Origin: a bacterium
GTDB taxonomy: Bacteria; Elusimicrobiota; Elusimicrobia; Elusimicrobiales; UBA9959
Reading direction: 5' to 3'
Length of the DNA stretch: 5,017 bases
NCBI GenBank assembly: GCA_021845705.1
Contig: JAJZVJ010000225.1
Span: 1-5,017, forward strand
The translations under genes and the position numbers were made by a program. The notes under the pieces are model-generated. The model was not told the DNA's origin. It saw only the letters and a program-made list of their open reading frames with translations, and searched no databases. Positions 1 through 5,017 of the stretch are shown piece by piece. Each line of letters opens with the position of its first letter. Position 1 is the stretch's first letter.

Positions 1-923
1 CCGCGCTCCGACAGAAATTTTTTCAGCTCGTCGCGGCGCGGGTGCCGCACGACGTAAAGGTGGTAAACATGCTCGCGCCCGGCGCCCACCACCGGCACTT
101 CCAGGTCCGCCAGACCGGAGAGCTCCCCGTCATAGACGGCCGCAAGCCGCTTCCGTGCCGCGGTCCACTCCGGCAAATGCTTCAGTTTAACCGAAAGCAC
201 CGCCGCCTGCAGGCCGTCGAGGCGGCTGTTCACGCCCTCTATGCGGTGGTCGCCCTTGGTCAGGCCGCCGTGGCGGGCCAGCATGGCCATGCGCTCGGCC
301 AGCACCCCGTCCGCGGTCAATATGGCCCCGGCGTCGCCCATGGCGCCCAGGTTCTTGCCGGGATAAAAAGAGAAAGCGGCGGCGCTGCCGAAAGTCCCGG
401 CGGTCTTCCCGCCGCAGCGCGCCAGGTGCGCCTGCGCGCAGTCTTCCAGCACCCACAGGCGGTGTTTCGCGGCTATGGCCATTATTGCGCCCATCTCCGC
501 CGGCTGCCCGTAAAGGTGCACCGGGATAATGCCCACGGTGCGCGGGGTTACCTTCGCTTCTATCTGCGCCGGATCTATTGTGAAGGTATCCTCGTCGGTA
601 TCGCAGAACACCACGGTACCGCCGGCCTGGGTGACGGTCTCGCTGGTGGCGATCCAGGAATGGGCGGTAGTTATCACCTCGTCCCCGGGTTTAACGCCCA
701 GGGCCCGCATGGCTATATAAAGGGCGTCGGTGCCGTTGCCGCAGGAAACGCAATGCGGGGCGCCCACGGCCGCCGAGAATTCCTTCTCGAACGCGCCCAC
801 GAAAGGCCCGCGGATGAAGGCGGAGGTCCTTATAACTTCCGCGAGGGCGGCGTCGATCTCTTTCTTTATGGTGAGGTACTGGGCGTGCAGGTCGGCGAAA
901 GGGACTTTGGCTTGCTGGCTCAT
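1..923 (-). CDS. DegT/DnrJ/EryC1/StrS family PLP-dependent sugar aminotransferase (C-terminus cut by window edge)
   Basis: This is a PLP-dependent aminotransferase that would transfer an amino group, usually from glutamate, onto a keto-sugar nucleotide in the cytoplasm. The frame stays open from an ATG at 923 to the left edge, giving 307 codons; the family is usually about 360-390 residues, so the last 50-80 are missing. Visible family features are an N-terminal VPFADLHAQY, the cofactor-binding GNGTDAL (62-68), EDCAQAH (160-166, Asp161 expected to contact the pyridine nitrogen) and SFYPGKNLGAMGDAG (185-199), with Lys190 as the expected Schiff-base lysine. The start is supported by an ATGA overlap with the upstream acetyltransferase stop and by AAGGA (937-933) nine bases upstream. 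With its two upstream partners it fits the C3 transaminase step of the WlbC/WbpE type. The exact sugar substrate is inferred; FdtB-like C3 aminotransferases are the main alternative. Family confidence is high. Confidence 0.93.
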   Translation of the reverse strand, partial: MSQQAKVPFADLHAQYLTIKKEIDAALAEVIRTSAFIRGPFVGAFEKEFSAAVGAPHCVSCGNGTDALYIAMRALGVKPGDEVITTAHSWIATSETVTQAGGTVVFCDTDEDTFTIDPAQIEAKVTPRTVGIIPVHLYGQPAEMGAIMAIAAKHRLWVLEDCAQAHLARCGGKTAGTFGSAAAFSFYPGKNLGAMGDAGAILTADGVLAERMAMLARHGGLTKGDHRIEGVNSRLDGLQAAVLSVKLKHLPEWTAARKRLAAVYDGELSGLADLEVPVVGAGREHVYHLYVVRHPRRDELKKFLSER

Positions 924-1390
924 TTTGGCAGGTCCTTTATAAGCCTGGCCGGGTTGCCGGCGTAGATCCCGGGCTTTGTGATGTTCTTCGTTACCACGGC
1001 GCCGGCGCCTATTACCGTGCCGTCGGCGATACTTACCGGGAGGATGGTGGCGTTGGAGCCTATGGACACCTTGTTCCCTACTTTGGTGGCCTTCCACATT
1101 TCTTTGCGGCCGCCGGCGGGGCCGCCGGAGGAAAAAGTGTCGTTAATGAACATCACGCCGTGGCCGACAAAACAGTCGTCGCCTATGGTGACCAGTTCGC
1201 AGATGAAAGCGTGGGACTGCACTTTGCAGCGTTTGCCTACCGCGGCCGACTTCTGTATCTCCACGAAGGGCCCTATGAACGTTCCATCGCCTATCTCGCA
1301 GCCGTAAAGGTTGGAGGGCCCCACTACTTTTACGCCTTCTCCGAACCGGACATCGGCTATACCGGCGAGTTTAATTTCAGGCTTGCCCAT
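920..1390 (-). CDS. Left-handed beta-helix (hexapeptide repeat) sugar N-acetyltransferase, WlbB/WbpD-like
   Basis: This 156-residue protein is predicted to be a cytoplasmic, acetyl-CoA-dependent N-acetyltransferase, trimeric as known for the family. Repeated hexapeptide turns of the [I/V]-G-x type run through it: IGDGTFIG (33-40), VGKRC (51-55), IGDDCFVGHG (69-78), VGNKVSIGSN (104-113) and VIGAGAV (126-132). It ends in the family-typical AGNPARLIK (144-152). A Gly-rich loop (residues 87-94) breaks the helix where WbpD-type enzymes also have a loop. The ATG lies one base after the dehydrogenase stop, and a G-rich Shine-Dalgarno sits inside the last codons of that gene. Its own stop overlaps the aminotransferase start as ATGA, so translation of all three is probably coupled. 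In the inferred pathway it would acetylate the 3-amino group made by the aminotransferase. QdtC/FdtC-type dTDP-sugar acetyltransferases are the main alternative, but they do not explain the dehydrogenase next door. Confidence 0.92.
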   Translation of the reverse strand: MGKPEIKLAGIADVRFGEGVKVVGPSNLYGCEIGDGTFIGPFVEIQKSAAVGKRCKVQSHAFICELVTIGDDCFVGHGVMFINDTFSSGGPAGGRKEMWKATKVGNKVSIGSNATILPVSIADGTVIGAGAVVTKNITKPGIYAGNPARLIKDLPK

Positions 1391-1404
1391 CTTAATTCCC
1401 CCCC
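1388..1404 (-). promoter_or_regulatory. Shine-Dalgarno and coupling site of the acetyltransferase
   Basis: On the coding strand a run of seven G (1404-1398), then AA, lies inside the last codons of the dehydrogenase, eight to nine bases before the acetyltransferase ATG (1390). The dehydrogenase TAA (1394-1392) is one base before that ATG. This suggests re-initiation or translational coupling. It also decides the acetyltransferase start. Confidence 0.6.
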
Positions 1405-2468
1405 AGGCGGGTTTTTTTGGGGCGCGAGCGCAGGCTCACCTCCCGTTTTGTTTCTATGGATTCGTAGATGCCCGCTATCAGCTCCAGGCTTTTGCGGCCT
1501 TCCAGGCCGTCCACCAGCTGGCGCGTGTCGTTGTTGACGCAGTCCACCACGTGCTCGTAATAGGCTTTGTGGCCGAAACCGTACACATCGGGAGGGTTTA
1601 CGGAATATTTAGCCATCACCTCGGCGTCGCCGGGCTCGGGCCTGGTGAAGTTCCAGGTCTTCATCTGGTTCACCGCGAAACCGCCTATTTCCACCGCGCC
1701 GGTCTCGCCTAAGATCGAGATCGAGCCCTCAAGGTCTTTGGGGCGGGCCGCGGTAGTAGCCTCTATCACGCCCAGCGCGCCGTTGCGGAAGCGCACCGTC
1801 ACCACGGCGGTGTCCTCCGTCTCAATATTTACCAGGGCGGTGGCTGACATAGCGTAAACGCCTTCCACTTCGCCCATCATCCATTCCAGCAGGTCCACGT
1901 GGTGGCTGGCCTGGTTGGCCAGCACGCCGCCGTCCAGCGCCCAGGTTCCGCGCCATTTATCCTGGTCGTAATAGCTCTGCTCGCGGCACCAGCGCACGCG
2001 CACCGTGCCCAGCACCAGCTTGCCGAAGCGCCCCGCTTCCAGCGCCTGCCGCAGCTTCGCCACCGGGACGTTAAAGCGGTTCTGTTTTACCACGAAAAGC
2101 TTCACGCCCGCGGCTTCGCAGGCCTTTATCATCGCGTCCGCGTCGTCAAGGGTCAGCGCCATGGGCTTTTCCACCACTATGGGCTTGCCGTAACCGGCCA
2201 GAGCTATGACGTGCGCCGCATGGTGGCCGCTCTCCGTAAGCACGGAGACGGCGTCGACGGGAGCCTCTTTCATCATGGCGTGCATGTCCGTATAATGCGG
2301 CACGCCGAATTTCTCCCCCATGGAGCGGGCCTTTTGGGGCACTAGATCGCAGACGGCGGCAAGCCGCGCCCCGGCTATCTGCCGGCTGCCCAGCAGTTCC
2401 GCGTGCCTTTTGGCTATGCGCCCGCAGCCCACCAGCGCGAATTTGATATCAGGTTTAATTTCAGCCAT
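1392..2468 (-). CDS. Gfo/Idh/MocA family NAD(P)-dependent sugar dehydrogenase, WlbA/WbpB-like
   Basis: This 358-residue oxidoreductase, of normal length for the family, has an N-terminal Rossmann domain and a C-terminal alpha/beta substrate domain. The dinucleotide-binding loop GCGRIA is at 14-19 and the family signature EKP is at 100-102, with Lys101 the expected catalytic lysine. A GGVLANQASHHVDLL segment (180-194) places His189 and Asp192 on the conserved H-x-x-D active-site positions. With the acetyltransferase and aminotransferase directly downstream, the best inference is oxidation of the C3 hydroxyl of a nucleotide sugar such as UDP-GlcNAcA. Whether NAD is recycled through 2-oxoglutarate, as in WbpB, cannot be seen. 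It is the first gene of the minus-strand operon, with a candidate extended -10 promoter about 22 bases upstream and no good Shine-Dalgarno before its ATG. The last codons contain runs of seven A and seven G on the coding strand. Another Gfo/Idh sugar substrate remains possible. Confidence 0.92.
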   Translation of the reverse strand: MAEIKPDIKFALVGCGRIAKRHAELLGSRQIAGARLAAVCDLVPQKARSMGEKFGVPHYTDMHAMMKEAPVDAVSVLTESGHHAAHVIALAGYGKPIVVEKPMALTLDDADAMIKACEAAGVKLFVVKQNRFNVPVAKLRQALEAGRFGKLVLGTVRVRWCREQSYYDQDKWRGTWALDGGVLANQASHHVDLLEWMMGEVEGVYAMSATALVNIETEDTAVVTVRFRNGALGVIEATTAARPKDLEGSISILGETGAVEIGGFAVNQMKTWNFTRPEPGDAEVMAKYSVNPPDVYGFGHKAYYEHVVDCVNNDTRQLVDGLEGRKSLELIAGIYESIETKREVSLRSRPKKTRLGGN

Positions 2469-2489
2469 GACCGGGTCTTTGAAAAGTCT

Positions 2490-2498
2490 ATTGTATCA
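2490..2498 (-). promoter_or_regulatory. Candidate extended -10 promoter for the minus-strand amino-sugar operon
   Basis: Reading the minus strand, TGATACAAT matches an extended -10 element (TGn followed by TACAAT, five of six to TATAAT). The best -35 is a weak TTCTCA (2519-2514) at 18-base spacing, which is typical when an extended -10 is present. Transcription would start near 2483, giving a leader of only about 15 bases with no clear Shine-Dalgarno. This is pattern-based only. Confidence 0.45.
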
Positions 2499-2525
2499 TT
2501 ATCTTATTGATAGTGAGAAGTTCGG

Positions 2526-2562
2526 TTGCAGAGCAAGGCAAAAAGAGGATATCATATATACT
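2526..2562 (+). promoter_or_regulatory. Candidate promoter elements for the plus-strand glycosyltransferase operon
   Basis: Two -10-like hexamers lie before the GT2 gene. TATCAT (2550-2555) is 18 bases after a partial -35, TTGCAG (2526-2531). TATACT (2557-2562) matches five of six but has no convincing -35 at the right spacing. The local AT-richness against a GC-rich background supports a promoter here, but which hexamer is used cannot be decided. Confidence 0.35.
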
Positions 2563-2570
2563 TTCCGACC

Positions 2571-2578
2571 GAGGGGAG
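2571..2578 (+). promoter_or_regulatory. Strong Shine-Dalgarno that fixes the GT2 start
   Basis: GAGGGGAG ends five bases before the ATG at 2584. This supports 2584 over any earlier in-frame start. The frame is open upstream to 2320, but that part would lie antisense to the dehydrogenase gene and resembles no glycosyltransferase N-terminus. Confidence 0.75.
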
Positions 2579-2583
2579 AGCTA

Positions 2584-3543
2584 ATGTACCGAGACAAAAA
2601 GATTTCGCTGGTAATACCGGCCTATAACGAAGAAAAGCTGATACGCAACACGCTCGAAGGCGTTCCCGCGCTGATAGACAGGGTTTACGTGGTGGACGAC
2701 CTCAGCCCGGACCGCCAGGCCGAAGTGGTGCTGGAATTCGCGAAGAAAGACCCCCGGGTTACGCTTTTACGCCACAAGGTCAACCAGGGCCCGGGCGGCG
2801 GCATCATTACCGGCTACAGGCAGTCCGCCGCGGACGGCTACGATATAGCCATGGTGGTTGGCGGGGACAACCAGATGCAGTTGACCGAGGCCGCCCATTT
2901 CCTGGACCCCCTCATAGACGGACGCGCCGACTACGCTAAAGGCAACCGCTTCCTGGATTCCAAGCTTGAAGACACCCTTTCCAAGATGCCGAAGATACGC
3001 CTTTTCGGCAACTGGATAATAACCGCGCTAACCAAGATAGCCTCCGGCTATTACAAGACCATGGACGTGGTGGACGGCTATACCGCCATAACGAAAAAAG
3101 CCATAGAGACCATAAACTGGGACCGCGCCTGGAAGGGTTACGGGTACCCGATGGACTTCCTGGTGCGGCTTAACGCCTACAGCCTGCGCCTGGTGGATAT
3201 ACCGCGTACGGCGGTTTACCTGCCGGGGGAACGGCAGTCGCAGATAAAAGGGTTCAGCTACGCCATGCGCGTGTCGCCAATGCTCGTGAGGAACTTTTTC
3301 TGGCGCCTGAACTTCAAATATATGTACCGGGATTTTCACCCGCTGGTTTTCTTCTACTACCTGGCCATGCTGCTGCTCCCCGCCGGGCTGCTGGACGGCG
3401 CGTACCTGGTCTGGGACAAGCTGTTCCGGGGCGGCTACGCCGTGACGGCCCCCCGCTCCATCCTGGTGGCGCTGATGATAATTTCCGGCATCCAATTTTT
3501 GCTGTTCGCGATGCTGTTCGACATGGAGCAGGGCAGCAAGTAA
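2584..3543 (+). CDS. Membrane-anchored family 2 glycosyltransferase (polyprenyl-phosphate sugar synthase-like)
   Basis: This 319-residue protein has a cytoplasmic GT-A domain followed by two predicted membrane helices (about 253-276 and 291-312). The nucleotide-sugar fold begins with SLVIPAYNEEKLI (8-20), followed by VVDDLSPD (36-43). In place of the usual DxD, the metal-binding region reads VVGGDNQMQ (91-99), leaving one acidic residue, Asp95. Acceptor-side features are DGYTAI (164-169) and GYGYPMDFLVRLN (185-197), which resemble the corresponding part of dolichol/polyprenyl-phosphate sugar synthases. It likely transfers a sugar from a nucleotide donor to a polyprenyl phosphate, or directly to a lipid-linked glycan, at the inner membrane. 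The sugar cannot be told. The start at 2584 has a strong Shine-Dalgarno and puts the first beta strand at residue 8, as is normal. The gene is followed after 14 bases by a GT-C enzyme, a typical user of lipid-linked sugars. Confidence 0.92.
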   Translation: MYRDKKISLVIPAYNEEKLIRNTLEGVPALIDRVYVVDDLSPDRQAEVVLEFAKKDPRVTLLRHKVNQGPGGGIITGYRQSAADGYDIAMVVGGDNQMQLTEAAHFLDPLIDGRADYAKGNRFLDSKLEDTLSKMPKIRLFGNWIITALTKIASGYYKTMDVVDGYTAITKKAIETINWDRAWKGYGYPMDFLVRLNAYSLRLVDIPRTAVYLPGERQSQIKGFSYAMRVSPMLVRNFFWRLNFKYMYRDFHPLVFFYYLAMLLLPAGLLDGAYLVWDKLFRGGYAVTAPRSILVALMIISGIQFLLFAMLFDMEQGSK

Positions 3544-3557
3544 CAGCTCCCGGAAAT

Positions 3558-4775
3558 ATGAAAAGATTAACAGCCTGGCTGAAGCCGGAAAACAATTTCC
3601 TTTACGCGGTACTGGGGTTCTCGCTGCTGCTGCGGCTGGCTTACGTGCTGAAGACCGGCCCCGGCGGACTCTCCCCGGACGCGCATGACTGGCTGGAGAC
3701 CGCCTGGCGCGTGGCCTCCGGCCGGGGTTTCGGGAACTCCTGGCGCCCGCCGGGCTTTGTCTTCTTCCTGACAGCGGTGTTCAAGGTGTTCGGCAAGTCC
3801 GCGATGGCCGCGAAACTGATCCAGGCGCTGCTGGGCACCGCCACGGTCGCGCTGACCTACGGCACGGCCCGCAGGCTCTTCACCCGGGGCACGGCCCGCG
3901 TGGCCGCCGTGCTGCTGAGTTTCTATCCGTACCTGGTGGCGTACACCGCCGACCTGCTGAGCGAAACCTTCCTCACCTTCATCCTCGCCTGCGCCGTCTA
4001 TTACGTTACCCGCGTCGGCGCCGAGCCCAGGTGGAAGAACATCGTCCCGGCCGGCATCCTGATAGGCCTGGCAGGTCTTACCAAGTCGGTAGTCCTGCCG
4101 TTCTTCGTGTTCGCCTGCGCCTGGCTGTGGTGGCGCTCCAGAAGTTTCAAGGCCGGCTTCATGGTTGGCGTGTTCACCATCCTGACGATCCTGCCCTGGA
4201 GCTTCCGCAATTATTTCCACTACGACAGCTCCTACGTGATGCCCGTCAGTTCTCCCTGGTTCTCCCTGTACGGCTCGTCCTGCGACGAAGCCTTCTGGAA
4301 CGAGAACAGGGGCGAACTGGACAGCCCGCAAACGTTCGCCAACAATTCTCCGGCCATTCCCAAGGATTGGGGATATCTCTCCTCCCTGTCAATGCCGGAA
4401 CGGGACAAGATCTGCAAGGAAAAAGCCGTCGGCTGGATCAGGGCCAACCCGGACAAGTTCCTGGCTCTTATACGCCTGCGCCTGTCCCATTTCTGGCGCC
4501 TTTACCCCATGATGGCCTATAAGTGGCAAAAGTATGCGGCGATGGCCACCTCCGGCCTTTACATCCCCCTCGCGCTGGCCGGGCTGCTCCTTTCCCTGCA
4601 GGCCTTCGGCGGCGCCGCCCTGCTGGCCGGACTCTTCTTTTTTTACACGCTGGTGCACATCTTTTTCGTGGTGACCCTGCGCTACCGCGTGCCAATCGAT
4701 CCGTACGTCATAATATTGGCCGCTTACGCGCTGGAGCGCGGCTATCTATGGTTTAAAACGTGGCAGACAAAATAA
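3558..4775 (+). CDS. Polytopic GT-C glycosyltransferase, ArnT/PMT_2 (GT39/GT83-like) family
   Basis: This 405-residue integral membrane protein has roughly ten or eleven hydrophobic segments: about eight between 14 and 213, then three between 334 and 394, separated by a hydrophilic region (214-330). Family marks are an acidic stretch SPDAHDW (39-45; Asp41, Asp44) after the first helix, the RPPGFVFFL motif (63-71), a conserved Ser-Glu (135-136), LPWSFRNYF (212-220) and a RYRVPIDPYVIILAAYAL-like end (375-392). Enzymes of this type transfer a sugar from a polyprenyl-phosphate donor to lipid, protein or glycan on the outer face of the cytoplasmic membrane. The upstream GT2 gene could make that donor; this is inference. 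Its length is at the short end of the family. The ATG at 3558 follows the GT2 stop by 14 bases with a weak CGGAA ribosome site. Isoleucine codons are mostly ATC (11 of 16, ATA 4), unlike the ATA-rich neighbours. Confidence 0.9.
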   Translation: MKRLTAWLKPENNFLYAVLGFSLLLRLAYVLKTGPGGLSPDAHDWLETAWRVASGRGFGNSWRPPGFVFFLTAVFKVFGKSAMAAKLIQALLGTATVALTYGTARRLFTRGTARVAAVLLSFYPYLVAYTADLLSETFLTFILACAVYYVTRVGAEPRWKNIVPAGILIGLAGLTKSVVLPFFVFACAWLWWRSRSFKAGFMVGVFTILTILPWSFRNYFHYDSSYVMPVSSPWFSLYGSSCDEAFWNENRGELDSPQTFANNSPAIPKDWGYLSSLSMPERDKICKEKAVGWIRANPDKFLALIRLRLSHFWRLYPMMAYKWQKYAAMATSGLYIPLALAGLLLSLQAFGGAALLAGLFFFYTLVHIFFVVTLRYRVPIDPYVIILAAYALERGYLWFKTWQTK

Positions 4776-5017
4776 CGAACGGGGAGCGGGTAGTGCCCGG
4801 CGGGGTGGACTCCGCCTATGAACGCTTTATTTACGCCCGCCATCTTTTCGCCTACGAACACACGGCCGCGCTGCTCAGGCAGGGCCTGAAAGTGCTGGAG
4901 ATAGGCTTCGGCGAGGGATACGGCGCGGCCATACTGGCCCGGTCAGGGGCCGCCATTGCCGCCATAGATAATAATAAAGCCGCGGTGGACAACGCCCTGG
5001 CGCGGGGCACGCCCGGA
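4760..5017 (+). CDS. Class I SAM-dependent methyltransferase, N-terminal part (cut by right edge)
   Basis: This frame is open for 86 codons to the window end and encodes the start of a Rossmann-fold methyltransferase. Motif I is KVLEIGFGEGYG (44-55, the SAM glycine loop). The second strand ends in AAIDNN (67-72), with Asp70 as the likely ribose-binding acid. Before it, NGERVVPGG (7-15) and the YARHLFAYEHTAALL stretch (25-39) recall the GERFVP...H..RY.fA leader common in methyltransferases of polysaccharide clusters, which supports the GTG at 4760 as start. That start overlaps the GT-C gene by 16 bases and has no evident Shine-Dalgarno. A second in-frame GTG at 4793 has GGGGAG six bases upstream but would remove the GERVVPG leader. 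The frame is closed by TAA at 4754-4756, so no earlier start exists. Substrate unknown; a sugar, a glycan or a quinone-like small molecule are all possible. Confidence 0.87.
   Translation, partial: MADKITNGERVVPGGVDSAYERFIYARHLFAYEHTAALLRQGLKVLEIGFGEGYGAAILARSGAAIAAIDNNKAAVDNALARGTPG
4781..4795 (+). promoter_or_regulatory. Possible internal ribosome site and alternative GTG start of the methyltransferase
   Basis: GGGGAG (4781-4786) is followed six bases later by an in-frame GTG (4793-4795). By ribosome-site strength this beats the GTG at 4760, but it would delete a leader that looks conserved. The GGGGAG may simply encode Gly-Glu of that leader. Confidence 0.3.

Noticed and set aside
42..965. 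Long open frame of 307 codons on the plus strand opposite the aminotransferase
   Set aside because: It has no recognisable domain and is rich in Gly, Ala, His and Arg, as expected for the antisense of a GC-rich gene. The minus strand carries a clear PLP aminotransferase with its catalytic motifs.
1411..1418. T run on the plus strand read as a terminator
   Set aside because: It lies inside the dehydrogenase coding region as AAA AAA codons and has no convincing GC-rich stem placed before it for plus-strand transcription, where no gene ends.
2320..2583. 88-residue N-terminal extension of the GT2 reading frame
   Set aside because: It would run antisense through the dehydrogenase 5' end and the divergent promoter region, and a strong Shine-Dalgarno marks the start at 2584.
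3028..3495. 155-codon minus-strand open frame opposite the GT2 gene
   Set aside because: No motif, His/Gln/Val-rich antisense composition, and the plus strand is convincingly coding.
3544..3557. Possible terminator or promoter between the GT2 and GT-C genes
   Set aside because: Only 14 bases with no inverted repeat or T run; the genes look co-transcribed.
3567..4331. 254-codon open frame on the minus strand opposite the GT-C gene
   Set aside because: Its composition is low-complexity (Gly, Gln, Glu, Arg-rich) with no motif, while the plus strand shows a well-formed membrane glycosyltransferase. It is an antisense shadow.

Overview
The window is a piece of a bacterial surface-polysaccharide or glycan-assembly locus. 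It is GC-rich, and ATA is the favoured isoleucine codon in most of its genes. That combination, with no rRNA or housekeeping marker present, does not allow a firm taxonomic call; an uncultured GC-rich Gram-negative lineage (for example Elusimicrobiota-like) is only a guess. I see no insertion sequence, phage gene, CRISPR array, tRNA or rRNA.

Left half (1-2468, minus strand): a tight three-gene operon read right to left. It encodes a Gfo/Idh/MocA-type NAD(P)-dependent sugar dehydrogenase (2468-1392), a left-handed beta-helix sugar N-acetyltransferase (1390-920) and a DegT/DnrJ/EryC1/StrS PLP aminotransferase (923 to beyond the left edge, so C-terminally cut). The junctions are 1 nt and a 4-nt ATGA overlap. 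Dehydrogenase, acetyltransferase and aminotransferase in this order match the wlbA-wlbB-wlbC / wbpB-wbpD-wbpE logic. In that pathway a nucleotide sugar is oxidised at C3, aminated and N-acetylated to give a 3-acetamido sugar such as UDP-GlcNAc(3NAc)A. The 6-dehydrogenase that makes UDP-GlcNAcA and any 2-epimerase are not in the window.

Centre (2469-2583): a short AT-rich divergent intergenic region. It carries a plausible extended -10 promoter for the left operon, and plausible -10 elements plus a strong Shine-Dalgarno for the right operon.

Right half (2584-5017, plus strand): a second tight operon. It encodes a membrane-anchored GT2 glycosyltransferase resembling polyprenyl-phosphate sugar synthases (2584-3543), a polytopic GT-C glycosyltransferase of the ArnT/PMT_2 type (3558-4775), and the start of a class I SAM-dependent methyltransferase that runs off the right edge (4760 onward). 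A reasonable reading is that the GT2 enzyme charges a lipid carrier, the GT-C enzyme uses a lipid-linked sugar on the outer face of the membrane, the methyltransferase modifies a sugar or small acceptor, and the left operon supplies an unusual amino-sugar donor. These links are inferred from proximity.

No clearly new system is visible. The points most worth checking are the different isoleucine codon choice of the GT-C gene, the paired homopolymers at the dehydrogenase/acetyltransferase junction, the Gly-Gly-Asp version of the GT2 metal motif and the ambiguous methyltransferase start.
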